Origin: JASGDN01 sp049841275
GTDB taxonomy: Bacteria > Chloroflexota > Chloroflexia > Thermomicrobiales > UBA6265
Direction of reading: 5' to 3'
Assembly: GCA_049841275.1 (NCBI GenBank)
Contig: JASGDN010000075.1
Coordinates: 1-64,000, forward strand
DNA: 64,000 nt
In this document: positions 51,824-60,953 of the stretch, one piece after another
How the letters are laid out: each line of letters starts with the position of its first letter
Numbering within the stretch: position 1 is the stretch's first letter
The notes under the pieces: generated by a model
The model's input: the letters and a program-made list of their open reading frames with translations, nothing else
What the model was told of the DNA's origin: nothing
Database searches by the model: none
Program-made: the position numbers and the translations under genes

Positions 51824-53605
51824 CTACCCCTGCGTCGTGGTTGCCAGTCCGAGCGGCATGTCGTCGAAGGCCCGTTCGTCCTCGTCCAGATCGGTCTCGT
51901 CCACCGGCGGCGAGACCGGCACCGTCGGCCCCTGCTCCGCCAGCGCGCGAATCGCCATGTCGGCGCTCCACACGAACTGGCCCTCCCCCATCGCCGCCGC
52001 CAGTCCCACCCGTTCGAACGTCTGCTTCACCTGCGGCTGCAACGACGCCAGGTAGAGCGTCCCGCCCTTCGCCAGATGCTCCCGCCACAGGTGCTCCAGC
52101 GCCTGCACGCTGGAGACATCCGCCATCGGCACCCCCCGCATCGAGAGGATCAGGTTCTGCGCGAATGGCGCCGACTCGATCCGTTCCACCAGTTGGTTCA
52201 CCGACGCAAAGAAGAGCGGACCGCTTACGTAAACCACGCTCGCGCCCGGCCTCCCTTCCGGCGAGATCCCCAGCCGCGCCCATTCCACCGGCGCAATCGA
52301 GACATCCAGCCGCGCCACCTTCCATAAGAAGAGGATCAGGCTCGCCGCGATCCCCACCACGATCGCCTGCGTCAGGTCCAGCGCCACCGTCGCGATCATC
52401 GTCAGCGCGAAGATCCCCGTCTCCAGCCACAACCGATGCCGCCGGTAATAGTGGATCGCGTGCCACTCGTTCATCCGCCAGGCTGTCATGAAGAGCACGC
52501 CCGCCAGCGCCGCCAGCGGAATCTCCCCGATCAACGACGCCAGGAAGAGCGAGCCCAGCAACAACGTCACCGCATGGATGATGCTCACCAGCCGCGTCGC
52601 ACCGCCCGCCTTCACCCCGACGCTCGTCCGCGCGATCGCCGCCGTCGCCGGCACGCCGCCCGCAAACGGGATGACGAGATTGCCGATGCCCTGGGCGATC
52701 AGCTCCTGGTTCACCGCCAGCTTCTGGCCCGTCATTCGCCCGGCCACCACGCCGCAGAGCAGGCTCTCGATCGCCCCCAGTAATGCGATCGCAACCGCCG
52801 GACCGATCAGGTCGCCCGCCAGGTGCAGGTCGTCGCTGCTCGGGATGTAGCGGTCATCCAGCACGATGCCACGGGGGATTGCTCCGATCGTGTTCACGTC
52901 CAGCTTCGCCCCCCACGCCACGACGGTCGCCAGCGTGATCCCGATCAGCGCCGTCGGCAGTCCCGGCAGTTTCACCACCCGCGGCAAGCCGATCATCACC
53001 CCGATCACGATCGCCCCGCAGAGCACGGCGCTCCAGTTGACCGGCGGCAACGAGGTCGTGAAATACCCGAGGAGTTTCTCCAGGCTTCGGTCGTGGGCTG
53101 GTGTCCTGATCCCGAGAAAGTTGTCGATCTGCCCGATGAAGATCACCGCCGCAATCCCGCTGGTGAACCCGGTGATGACCGGAGCCGGGATCAGGTTGAC
53201 GATCTGTCCCAGACGCAGGATGCCGATCAGCAGGATGATCGCGGCGGACATCACCCCGGCAATCCATAGCCCGCGGGCGCCATGCTGCCCGGCGATGACG
53301 ATCAGCACCGCCGACATCGCACCGGTTGGCCCGCTGATCTGGTACGGTGCGCCGCTGAGCAGGCCGATCACGAGTCCGGCAATGATCGCCGTCACCATGC
53401 CAGCGGCCGGCGTCGAACCGCTCGCCACCCCGAAGGCGAGCGCCAGCGGCAACGCCACAGCGGCGACCGTCAGTCCGGCGATCAGGTCACGACGGGCAGT
53501 GATGGTGTTGTAGCCTCGGAACTCGTCGCGCAACAGGCGCACGATCTCGGGTTGCCCGAGGCGAACGGAACGGGACGAAGGTCGATCGGGGGTCGAACGC
53601 GACAC
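51824..53605 (-). CDS. SulP-family inorganic anion transporter with STAS domain
   Basis: A 593-residue transporter. GTG 53605 is chosen for the AAGGA site 9 nt upstream; an ATG at 53701 would overlap the FadR-type gene. About 12-14 transmembrane segments include GLTVAAVALPLALAFGVASG and GPTGAMSAVLIVIAGQ (SulP signature). NQELIAQGIGNLVIPFAGGVPATAAIARTS is the conserved segment near helix 8. A C-terminal STAS domain follows (FFASVNQLVERIESAPF to GTLYLASLQPQV). Family members move sulfate, bicarbonate or similar anions. Likely cotranscribed with the upstream regulator (58-bp gap). Confidence 0.9.
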   Translation of the reverse strand: MSRSTPDRPSSRSVRLGQPEIVRLLRDEFRGYNTITARRDLIAGLTVAAVALPLALAFGVASGSTPAAGMVTAIIAGLVIGLLSGAPYQISGPTGAMSAVLIVIAGQHGARGLWIAGVMSAAIILLIGILRLGQIVNLIPAPVITGFTSGIAAVIFIGQIDNFLGIRTPAHDRSLEKLLGYFTTSLPPVNWSAVLCGAIVIGVMIGLPRVVKLPGLPTALIGITLATVVAWGAKLDVNTIGAIPRGIVLDDRYIPSSDDLHLAGDLIGPAVAIALLGAIESLLCGVVAGRMTGQKLAVNQELIAQGIGNLVIPFAGGVPATAAIARTSVGVKAGGATRLVSIIHAVTLLLGSLFLASLIGEIPLAALAGVLFMTAWRMNEWHAIHYYRRHRLWLETGIFALTMIATVALDLTQAIVVGIAASLILFLWKVARLDVSIAPVEWARLGISPEGRPGASVVYVSGPLFFASVNQLVERIESAPFAQNLILSMRGVPMADVSSVQALEHLWREHLAKGGTLYLASLQPQVKQTFERVGLAAAMGEGQFVWSADMAIRALAEQGPTVPVSPPVDETDLDEDERAFDDMPLGLATTTQG

Positions 53606-53663
53606 CGGGTGAGTCCTTGATAACGGGATGGTAACCAGAAGAGATCGAGAACAAGGCCCGCCG

Positions 53664-54389
53664 CTATCCAGCCGCGGCTGCCCTCCCCGCTTCCTCGGCA
53701 ACCAGCCGCTCTACCGCGTCGATCGAATGCTGGAGATGTGCGGCGGCAGCCTGCTCCGCCACATCGGCGTCGCCCGCCGCGATGGCGTCCACAATCGCCC
53801 GGTGCTCGTCCATGCGGACGCCGGCCCCGGCCTTGGGCGAGATCGCCTCCGCGATCGCCAGGCGGTGGCTCAGGGCATCGGTCAGGTGGTCGTAGAGGTC
53901 GGAGAGCACACTGTTGTAGGTGGCGTTCACGATGGAGCGGTGGAACGCGATGTCGGCGTCGACGATCGCATCCTGATCGCCATGCAGCAGGTCGCTTTCC
54001 TGCCGGGCAAACGCGGCACGAATGGTCTCCAGATCGACATCGGTATGACGAATCGCAGCGAGCCGAGCGGCATCGCGTTCCAGCGAATTACGGACTTCCA
54101 ACGCTTCGGTCAGGGCGGATCGTTGCACACGCCGCTGGATCATGCCGCCAAGATCGCTGTAGGCGCGGACGTAGGTGCCGTCTCCCTGCCGGGTCTCGAG
54201 CATCCCGGCATACCCGAGTGCCCGAACGGCCTCACGGATGGTGTTGCGGCCCACCGCAAACTGCTCGCCGAGTTCGGCCTCGGTCGGGATGCGCGTGCCA
54301 ATGGGCCACTCTCCGGCCTCGATGAGCGCGTGGAGTTGAGCAATAATCTGATCGACGAGGGAGACACGGGCGAGCGCACTGAGCGGCAT
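53664..54389 (-). CDS. FadR-type GntR-family regulator (FCD domain)
   Basis: A 241-residue regulator. The winged helix occupies about 10-75 (IPTEAELGEQFAVGRNTIREAVRAL, then GDGTYV). The FCD ligand domain follows, with metal-site residues D and H in DADIAFHRSIV, then DEHRAIVDAI and AAAHLQHSI. Members bind organic acids. The gene lies immediately upstream of, and in line with, the SulP transporter, which it may control; an organic-acid or bicarbonate role for that transporter would fit but is inference. Confidence 0.88.
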   Translation of the reverse strand: MPLSALARVSLVDQIIAQLHALIEAGEWPIGTRIPTEAELGEQFAVGRNTIREAVRALGYAGMLETRQGDGTYVRAYSDLGGMIQRRVQRSALTEALEVRNSLERDAARLAAIRHTDVDLETIRAAFARQESDLLHGDQDAIVDADIAFHRSIVNATYNSVLSDLYDHLTDALSHRLAIAEAISPKAGAGVRMDEHRAIVDAIAAGDADVAEQAAAAHLQHSIDAVERLVAEEAGRAAAAG

Positions 54390-54539
54390 AGAGCATCCTT
54401 GCAGAAGGCCGGATTCACCCGGTCATCCTACAAATCTCCTGCACAAGACGCAAGAGGGCAGCCTCGCCCATTCAGGAGAACGACGAAGCCCCGCTCCGGA
54501 AAACCAGAACCAGGCTCCATGCGTGCAATTTGCCTGGCG

Positions 54540-54944
54540 CTACGATAGCGGCCCCTCGCCGGATTCGTCTTCCGGCCCCGCCTCGTCCATGCGCTCGCGC
54601 TCGATCCGCTCGGCATGCGCGTCCAGCCAGGCAACCACCTCATGCGCGAACGATTCTGCTCCGGCGACCATCCGCTCGATCGTTACCGGCGAGACATCGA
54701 GATCGTAGTCGGCTGTATTCCGTAGTTGCCGAAGGAAGGTGAGATGCGACACCACGCCAAGATCCATCGCTCCCAGGAGTTTGGGAACGTCCTGATGCTC
54801 GCGTGACTGCCTCAGCCGCACATACCCAAGTTGCGCTTCGCAAAAGGATCGTGCCTCCAGGTACGCGGCATAGTAGGCACGGCTGACCCGAGTCCGCAAA
54901 GCGGCCTCATCGGATTCCGATGCAAGGAGTACGCACGTCTGCAA
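54540..54944 (-). CDS. HEPN-like domain protein, module copy 2 (start region frameshifted)
   Basis: A 134-residue frame homologous to the 50165 product: VSRAYYAAYLEARSFCEAQ and FLRQLRNTADYDLDVS, again with RNxADYD but with no nearby His. The only start in frame is TTG 54944. The position equivalent to the copy 1 start is ATG 54961, which overlaps the partner gene by the same 14 bp and encodes MRGREF. One base is missing in a T run (54943-54946), so that frame is lost. Adding one T gives MRGREFLQTC joined to the HEPN body. The protein could still be made from TTG or by -1 slippage. Confidence 0.65.
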   Translation of the reverse strand: MQTCVLLASESDEAALRTRVSRAYYAAYLEARSFCEAQLGYVRLRQSREHQDVPKLLGAMDLGVVSHLTFLRQLRNTADYDLDVSPVTIERMVAGAESFAHEVVAWLDAHAERIERERMDEAGPEDESGEGPLS

Positions 54945-54947
54945 AAC

Positions 54948-55238
54948 TCACGCCCGCGCATCGGGTTCCTGCCAAAGGGGAAGAATCCCGACCAATTCAG
55001 GGTCAAAATCTGCCCGCGTACTGAGCCAGGCCACAAAGGCAGCCATCGCCCGTTTGTTGTCTTCCCATGGCTGTCTGATGTGAAGGACGACGCGCACTGG
55101 GGGATCGTATGGCTCCCACTGCACCGCGTCGATCTGGATTCGTACCCCAGGGAAGAGCTCCTGGGCTTGCTCGCTCAGTTGCTGGATGAACGTCCGCACC
55201 TCCGGGTTGTCGTGCAACATATCGGCGACTGCGACCAT
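54948..55238 (-). CDS. HEPN-module partner protein, copy 2
   Basis: A 96-residue relative of the 50553 product. ATG 55238 follows GGAGGTG. Shared features: MVAVADMLHDNPE, RTFIQQL, LFPGVRIQIDAVQWEPYDPPVRVVLHI, and an F-x-A-W-L segment. It lacks about 14 residues found in copy 1 after DNPE. No nucleotidyltransferase motif. With the HEPN gene it repeats the layout of copy 1. Confidence 0.65.
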   Translation of the reverse strand: MVAVADMLHDNPEVRTFIQQLSEQAQELFPGVRIQIDAVQWEPYDPPVRVVLHIRQPWEDNKRAMAAFVAWLSTRADFDPELVGILPLWQEPDARA

Positions 55239-55304
55239 GGACACCTCCGTCCTCGCATGAACCTCACGTACTCCATCGTACACCGCCGCCCCGGATACCC
55301 GTCA

Positions 55305-57347
55305 CTACATCTCGCGTGCGGTGCTCCGCGTCGGACGATGCGCCGGCACCGACGACGCCCCACCGGGAACATGCTTGACCCAGACCGTCATGGCACCTGC
55401 ACCCCGATTCGCCCACGCGTAATACGGAATCGCCGTCATCAGCACGTCGGAGCTGCCGGGGCGATCGCGCGACACGTCATCCAGCGTCCGGTACAGAGCG
55501 CCTTCCCACCCGGACACCGCCGACTGGTTCTCCGCGTGCGCCGTGAGCACGACCACATCGTTGAGCAGGTCCGGGCGTCGCGCCGCCACGATCTCCGCGT
55601 CGTCCGCCAGCACCAGGTCGCGCACATCCCCGACCGGGTTGTCCGCCGCCTCCAGGCAGTAGAGCAACGGACCACGCATCAACGCCACCCGCCCTGCGTT
55701 CTCCAGCGCGTAGGGATGGGACACCATCCGCCGCACCGGCATCGGGAAGGTCAGCGTCACGGCATCACCGACACGCCACGTCCGGCGGACGGCGGCGTAC
55801 TGCCCCGCCGCCGTCTCGCTCGGGGAAAGCACCTCGCCATTGACATCGCCGGCCGCTTCCTGCGCCCAACCCGGGATTCGCAGGTAGAGCGTAAAATCGC
55901 CCGCCTCGTGAATGCCGGCCACCTCGATCCGCACCTGTCCGTCCCACGGGTAGCGCGTCGTCTGCTTCAACGTCACCGAGCCGCCCGCATGCAACGGAAT
56001 CGTCGCCGTGCCATCGGCGTAGAGATGCGCCCAGACCATATCGTGCTGCCCGTCCGATTCCGGAAAGCGACGTCCGGTCACGGAATAGAAATAGGAGGGG
56101 AGTTGCGCGAGCAGGCGGGCAATGTTCGGTGGGCAGCAGGCACAGCCAAACCACGGCTGCCGCCGGTGACCGCCGTCATCGGAGAGCAGATTCTGGTAGA
56201 AGTACGCGTGCCCGTCCAGCGAGAGACCGGGCAGTAGCGCGTTGTAGAGCGTGTGCTCGATGAGATCGGCGTACCGCGTGTTGTCCTCGATCCGGAGCAT
56301 CTGCATCCGCCACGCCCACATGATCGCGCCGATCGCCGCGCACGATTCGGTGTAGGCACGGGCGTTCGGCAACTCGTAGTCCTTGCCAAACGCCTCACCC
56401 TCCCACCGCGAACCGATGCCGCCGCTGATGTAACTGCGACGGGTCGTCATGTTCGCCCACATCCGGTCCAGCGCGGCGCGCAGGGCAACATCCCCTTCCT
56501 CCGCGACGAGATCGGCGACACCGGCGTTCAGGTAGACCGCACGAACGGCATGTCCGACCATCTCCTTCTGCTCGGCGACGGGAATCCGGTCCTGGTGATA
56601 GTCGCTGCCGCCGATAGTGCCGTGGCCGCGCACGGTGAGGAAGAATCGCGCCTGGTCGAGATACTTCTGTTCGCCCGTTGTGCGATAGAGCTCGATCAGC
56701 GCCAGTTCGATCTCCTCGTGCCCATCGGTCTGCTCTCGCTTGCCCTCGGCAGCAGGACCGAAGACCTCGCAGATCAGATCGGCGCAGCGCGTCGCAATCG
56801 TCAGGAAGCGGTCGCTGCCCGTCGCGCGGTGATGGGCGACGGCCGCCTGGATCATATGGCCAGCGCAATAGAGTTCGTGCATGTCGCGCAGGTTCGACCA
56901 CCGCTCGTCTGCCCGGTCGAGCGCAAAGTAGGTGTTGAGGTACCCGTCCTCCTGCTGGGCGGATTCGAGATGATAGAGCGCGATGTCGAGCAGGCTGGTC
57001 AGGTCGTCGTCGGTGACGCCATCCCCCGGCTCGGCAGCAGCGAGGACGCTGGCAGCCGCTTCCATCCACTTGTAGACATCCGAATCGTTGAAGTAGATGC
57101 CATCGAACGGCCCGTCGAAGGTTCCGGCGACGCGCTCGAAATTGCGGAAGCGGTTCGTCGTCACCAGATGCTCGAACTGGGACGGGATGGTCACCTCGCG
57201 GTTGACCCGGATGCGCGGTGCGAGGAATGCATCGGTAAGGCGCACGTTCCCAAGCGGCACCGGCCGGTGGGCAGCGTGCGAGCTGCGCGACGTATCGACA
57301 ACGACGACTTCGTGGGTGGTGCCGGAAGCGGCTGGGGACGCGACCAT
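55305..57347 (-). CDS. glycoside hydrolase family 127 (beta-L-arabinofuranosidase-type)
   Basis: A 680-residue intracellular glycosidase with no signal peptide. It opens with the GH127 pattern LTDAFLAPRIRVNREVTIP. The (alpha/alpha)6 barrel has YTESCAAIGAIMWAWRM (Glu334, Cys336) and FGCACCPPNIARLLAQLPSYFYS (Cys402, 404, 405); family members use a zinc-bound Cys nucleophile with these residues. C-terminal beta domains include VRIEVAGIHEAGDFTLYLRIPGW and GRVALMRGPLLYCLEAADNP. It would release L-arabinofuranose from glycans or glycopeptides. No arabinose-metabolism gene is adjacent. Confidence 0.9.
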   Translation of the reverse strand: MVASPAASGTTHEVVVVDTSRSSHAAHRPVPLGNVRLTDAFLAPRIRVNREVTIPSQFEHLVTTNRFRNFERVAGTFDGPFDGIYFNDSDVYKWMEAAASVLAAAEPGDGVTDDDLTSLLDIALYHLESAQQEDGYLNTYFALDRADERWSNLRDMHELYCAGHMIQAAVAHHRATGSDRFLTIATRCADLICEVFGPAAEGKREQTDGHEEIELALIELYRTTGEQKYLDQARFFLTVRGHGTIGGSDYHQDRIPVAEQKEMVGHAVRAVYLNAGVADLVAEEGDVALRAALDRMWANMTTRRSYISGGIGSRWEGEAFGKDYELPNARAYTESCAAIGAIMWAWRMQMLRIEDNTRYADLIEHTLYNALLPGLSLDGHAYFYQNLLSDDGGHRRQPWFGCACCPPNIARLLAQLPSYFYSVTGRRFPESDGQHDMVWAHLYADGTATIPLHAGGSVTLKQTTRYPWDGQVRIEVAGIHEAGDFTLYLRIPGWAQEAAGDVNGEVLSPSETAAGQYAAVRRTWRVGDAVTLTFPMPVRRMVSHPYALENAGRVALMRGPLLYCLEAADNPVGDVRDLVLADDAEIVAARRPDLLNDVVVLTAHAENQSAVSGWEGALYRTLDDVSRDRPGSSDVLMTAIPYYAWANRGAGAMTVWVKHVPGGASSVPAHRPTRSTAREM

Positions 57348-57640
57348 GAAGGGAACCTCTCGTGACGGCTGCGCGAACGACGGTCTCACCTCGTCTGCCC
57401 GGATTTTCGCACAGCCACTCCCGGAACTCCGGACATTGGCGGCCATGCACAGGCAAGACGCCACCCATTCGTCCCGCGAGCCTGTTCGGCAACATTCCGC
57501 ATCGCCCTGCCAAGCGATGCGACGTGGCACAATGAATCCCACGCTGGCCTTCCTGCCAGCGCGGATTTCCAGCAGCATCCATCAGTCAGCATCGGCGCGG
57601 GGTTCCCTTTGCGCCCTCGTGAAGCCGGACCCTTCAGCCG

Positions 57641-58999
57641 ATGGCCTCCTCCCCGCCGCACCCGCCAGCCACCTCGCCCGAACCGTCCTCCGCCCATCCC
57701 ACGTCTCACACGGCTCGGTCCCGGCTGGCCAGAATCGTCCTCGCCCTGGGCGTTCTGCTGATCGCCATCAACCTCCGCACGACAACCATCGCCCTGCCGC
57801 CCTTCATGCCCACCATCCGGGCCGACACCGGACTCTCCGCCACGGCCACCGGGCTCCTCACCACCCTGCCGGTCCTCTGCTGGGCAACGCTCTCGCTCTT
57901 CGCACCACGCGTGGCCCGTCGCATCGGCTTCGACTGGTCGCTGATCGTCACGATCGTCCTGCTCTCCGCCGGCATTCTCATCCGCGTGCTTCCCGCGATC
58001 TGGCCACTCTACGCCGGAACGCTCGTGATCGGCGTCGCCCTGGCGCTCGGAAACGTGATCGCCCCCGCTTCCGTGAAGCGCGACTTCCCCCACAAGCCGG
58101 GGCAGATGATGTCGCTCTACGGCCTCGGCATGACACTCGGCGGGACACTGGCCGCAGCGATCATGATGCCGATCCACCTCCAGACCGGACTCTCCTGGCG
58201 GCTCACGCTGGGGCTGCTCGTGATTCCCGCGCTCATCGCGCTGGCCGTGCTCCTGCCCCGGCTGCGAATGCCCTCGGTGCTGGCAGCCAACACCACCTTG
58301 CGTCACGCCGGGCACACCGACACCGGGACCGACCGCCCCCGCCTGTGGAGCGATCCCCTCGCCTGGCAAATCTCACTCTTCTTCGGGCTGCAATCGACAA
58401 TCTTCTATGGCCTCGGCACCTGGACACCGACTATCCTCACCGAACGCGGAATGTCGGAATCGACCGCCAGCCTGATGTGGGCCTGTTCGCAGATCGGCAG
58501 CATCCCTGCCTCGTTCATCGTGCCGCTGCTGATCCAGAACGGCGTGCCGATCCGCCGTCTCGTCCTCGCAATCTGCACCTTCTTCACCATCATGATCCTC
58601 GGCATGCTCTTCCTGCCGGCCGTCACCCCGATCCTCACCGCCGTCTGGATGATCCTGTTCGGAATCGCCGGCTCCAGCGCCATGGCCTGCACCCTGATGC
58701 TGTGCGTCATGCGCTCCCCAAACACGGAATACGCCGCCGCGATGTCCGGGATGTCGCAAGCCGTGGGATACGCCGTCGCGGCAACCAGCCCATTCCTGTT
58801 CGGGATGCTGCACGACATCTCGGGCGGCTGGACCTTGCCGAGCGTCGTCACCCTGGCCGTCGTCATGCCGATCGCCTGGGCCGGGCTCGGGGCCAGCCGA
58901 GAGCGCATGCTCGGTCATCGCGCCGCATCCGGGCCGCACCTCGTCATGGCCACACCGGATGCCGTCCCTGCATCAGAGGCTCCGCGTCCCACTGACTGA
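57641..58999 (+). CDS. MFS transporter, CynX/NimT-like
   Basis: A 452-residue, 12-segment transporter. The signature INLRTTTIALPPFMPTIRAD and GLLTTLPVLCWATLSLFAPR in the first helices matches the cyanate/2-nitroimidazole transporter (CynX) family; VIAPASVKRDFPHKPGQMM lies after helix 4. The hydrophilic N-terminus of about 30 residues is Pro/Ser-rich. Start at ATG 57641. Substrate unknown; no cyanase gene is nearby. Divergent from the GH127 gene; a strong hairpin follows. Confidence 0.85.
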   Translation: MASSPPHPPATSPEPSSAHPTSHTARSRLARIVLALGVLLIAINLRTTTIALPPFMPTIRADTGLSATATGLLTTLPVLCWATLSLFAPRVARRIGFDWSLIVTIVLLSAGILIRVLPAIWPLYAGTLVIGVALALGNVIAPASVKRDFPHKPGQMMSLYGLGMTLGGTLAAAIMMPIHLQTGLSWRLTLGLLVIPALIALAVLLPRLRMPSVLAANTTLRHAGHTDTGTDRPRLWSDPLAWQISLFFGLQSTIFYGLGTWTPTILTERGMSESTASLMWACSQIGSIPASFIVPLLIQNGVPIRRLVLAICTFFTIMILGMLFLPAVTPILTAVWMILFGIAGSSAMACTLMLCVMRSPNTEYAAAMSGMSQAVGYAVAATSPFLFGMLHDISGGWTLPSVVTLAVVMPIAWAGLGASRERMLGHRAASGPHLVMATPDAVPASEAPRPTD

Positions 59000-59085
59000 C
59001 CGCCACCCATCCCCATCGATAACGCGACCGATGTATGCATGCATCTGTCCGGTGATTGAACCCCTGCCCGTAGCGTTCTATACTC

Positions 59086-59122
59086 CCGGAGATATCCAAC
59101 CCGACGGGTTGGATATCTCCGG
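59086..59122 (+). terminator. hairpin terminator after the CynX-like gene
   Basis: A 17-bp perfect stem (59086-59102 with 59106-59122), CCGGAGATATCCAACCC and its complement, with a 3-nt GAC loop, 86 bp past the stop. The rest of 59000-59313 holds no gene; the efe promoter is expected between 59123 and 59313. Confidence 0.75.
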
Positions 59123-59313
59123 CCCGAGGCCGGCCAGACGACAACATGCGTCACTGCTACCGACCCGAGCGCTCATTCCCCGTTCACCGGGGCGTTGCGA
59201 AAGCGGTCGTCTCCCTGGCCGATCATCCGCCGCAGATGGCCGATTTCACTATCGACGCCCCCGGTCTGGCCGCGCCGATACGGTGTGTGTAGGACCCGCA
59301 GTAGGACCCGCAT

Positions 59314-60927
59314 ATGCTTGCGACGCTCGTCATTGGTCTGCGCGAAGGACTCGAAGCAGCGCTCATCGTCGGCATCATCGCCGCCTTCCTTCGCAAGAAC
59401 GACAAGAGCCTCACGCCGATGTGGATCGGCGTTGCGCTCGCGACACTCGCCTCCATCGCCATCGGCGTTGCGCTGAAGCTGATCGAGCGGGAATTGCCGC
59501 AGGCCGAGCAGGAGGCGATGGAAACGGTCATCGGTGTGGTGGCGATCGTCTTCGTCACCGGCATGATCGTCTGGATGAATGCCCATTCACGCGGCATGAA
59601 GAAAGAGCTCGAAGCAGAGGCCGCCGCCGCACTGAGTGAAGGCGGCGCGCGTTCGCTGGCCATCATGGCCTTCCTGGCCGTCCTCAAGGAAGGATTCGAG
59701 ACCAGCGTCTTCCTGCTGGCGACTTTCTCCGCCGCGCAATCCGCGACCCTCGCCGCCTCCGGCGCCATCATCGGCATCCTGATCGCCGGCGTCATCGGCT
59801 GGGGCATCTACGCGGGCGGCGTCCGCATCAACCTGTCGCGGTTCTTCCGCGCCACGGGCGCCTTCCTGATCCTCGTTGCCGCCGGGCTGACGATCTCCGC
59901 GCTGCGCACCGCGCATGAGGCGGGATGGCTCAATGCCGGACAGCAACGGACGGTGGATCTCTCCTGGCTCGTCCAGCCGGGAACCGTCCAGTCGGCGCTG
60001 ATCACCGGCGTGCTGGGAATCCCCGCCGATCCGCGACTGATCGAAGTCATCGGCTGGTTCGCCTATCTCGTCCCCGTCGCCCTCTCCGTCTACTGGCCAA
60101 TGAGCCGCCGGCCACAGGGCATGGCGGTGGCGCGGTTCCAGTTCAGCATCGCCGCCATGCTGGCAGTCGCGGCGGTTGTCCTGGCAGTGATCTTCCCGAC
60201 GCCGACTCTCGCGACACAGCCTGCCCTGGCACTCGTCTCGACCTCAGACACGTCGCAGCCACAGGTCGGCACCGCCAAGCTCAACACCGGGTCCGGAACG
60301 CCATCCCTCGCCGTATCCCTGGACGGAAGCGCCCCGATCTCGATCCCGCTCGACCCGTCCTCGTCCACGCAAGACATCCACAATGGTATCGAGGCCTCGG
60401 CCTGGACCATGCAGAACACGGCGTCACCAACCCAGACCGAGGAAACGGTGACGCTCGATCAGCTCGTGGACCTGGCTGGCGGCAGGATCCCGATCGGGAT
60501 CAGCCCGAACGAGCAGCCCGGACCGTTCACCCTCAAGCGATCGACCGTCTCCACCGGCACCATCTGGGTAGCCCACAACACCCTGCTGGACGCGAACGAA
60601 TCGTCCAAGACGATCGCCACCATCTCCGGCGGCGGTCTCACGACGCCACGCACCATCACGCTTGCCGGTTCCGCCTCGGATACCTGGGCCGTTTCCCCGG
60701 ACGACAGCGCCCGCGTTGCCGCGTCGATCGCGGACCTCGACTCCGAGCGGACCGAACGCCATCTCTGGGGCGTCATCCTGCCGATCGTACTCGGATTGGC
60801 CGCACTGCTCGTTGCGGCAGCGGGGGCCCGCACGAGGCAGCGGCTGCGCCAGGTTTCGCCGGGCACCGCGGATGCCCTGGCTTCCCCACCAAGCATGCCT
60901 GTTGTTCGGCAGGTCGCCGAGCGCTAA
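59314..60927 (+). CDS. efeU: EfeU: FTR1-type iron permease with a C-terminal exported extension
   Basis: A 537-residue high-affinity iron permease. The two iron-binding motifs are REGLE (10-14) and KEGFE (125-129); the second has Lys for the usual Arg. Seven transmembrane segments occupy residues 1-300. Unlike typical EfeU (about 270-300 residues), another about 190 hydrophilic residues follow (LVSTSDTSQPQVG to SERTERHL), then a final transmembrane helix (WGVILPIVLGLAALLVAAAG). This adds an extracytoplasmic domain of unknown role. First gene of efeUOB; start at ATG 59314. Confidence 0.9.
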   Translation: MLATLVIGLREGLEAALIVGIIAAFLRKNDKSLTPMWIGVALATLASIAIGVALKLIERELPQAEQEAMETVIGVVAIVFVTGMIVWMNAHSRGMKKELEAEAAAALSEGGARSLAIMAFLAVLKEGFETSVFLLATFSAAQSATLAASGAIIGILIAGVIGWGIYAGGVRINLSRFFRATGAFLILVAAGLTISALRTAHEAGWLNAGQQRTVDLSWLVQPGTVQSALITGVLGIPADPRLIEVIGWFAYLVPVALSVYWPMSRRPQGMAVARFQFSIAAMLAVAAVVLAVIFPTPTLATQPALALVSTSDTSQPQVGTAKLNTGSGTPSLAVSLDGSAPISIPLDPSSSTQDIHNGIEASAWTMQNTASPTQTEETVTLDQLVDLAGGRIPIGISPNEQPGPFTLKRSTVSTGTIWVAHNTLLDANESSKTIATISGGGLTTPRTITLAGSASDTWAVSPDDSARVAASIADLDSERTERHLWGVILPIVLGLAALLVAAAGARTRQRLRQVSPGTADALASPPSMPVVRQVAER

Positions 60928-60953
60928 GCAGAAAGACCGGAGGAGTTTCCATC

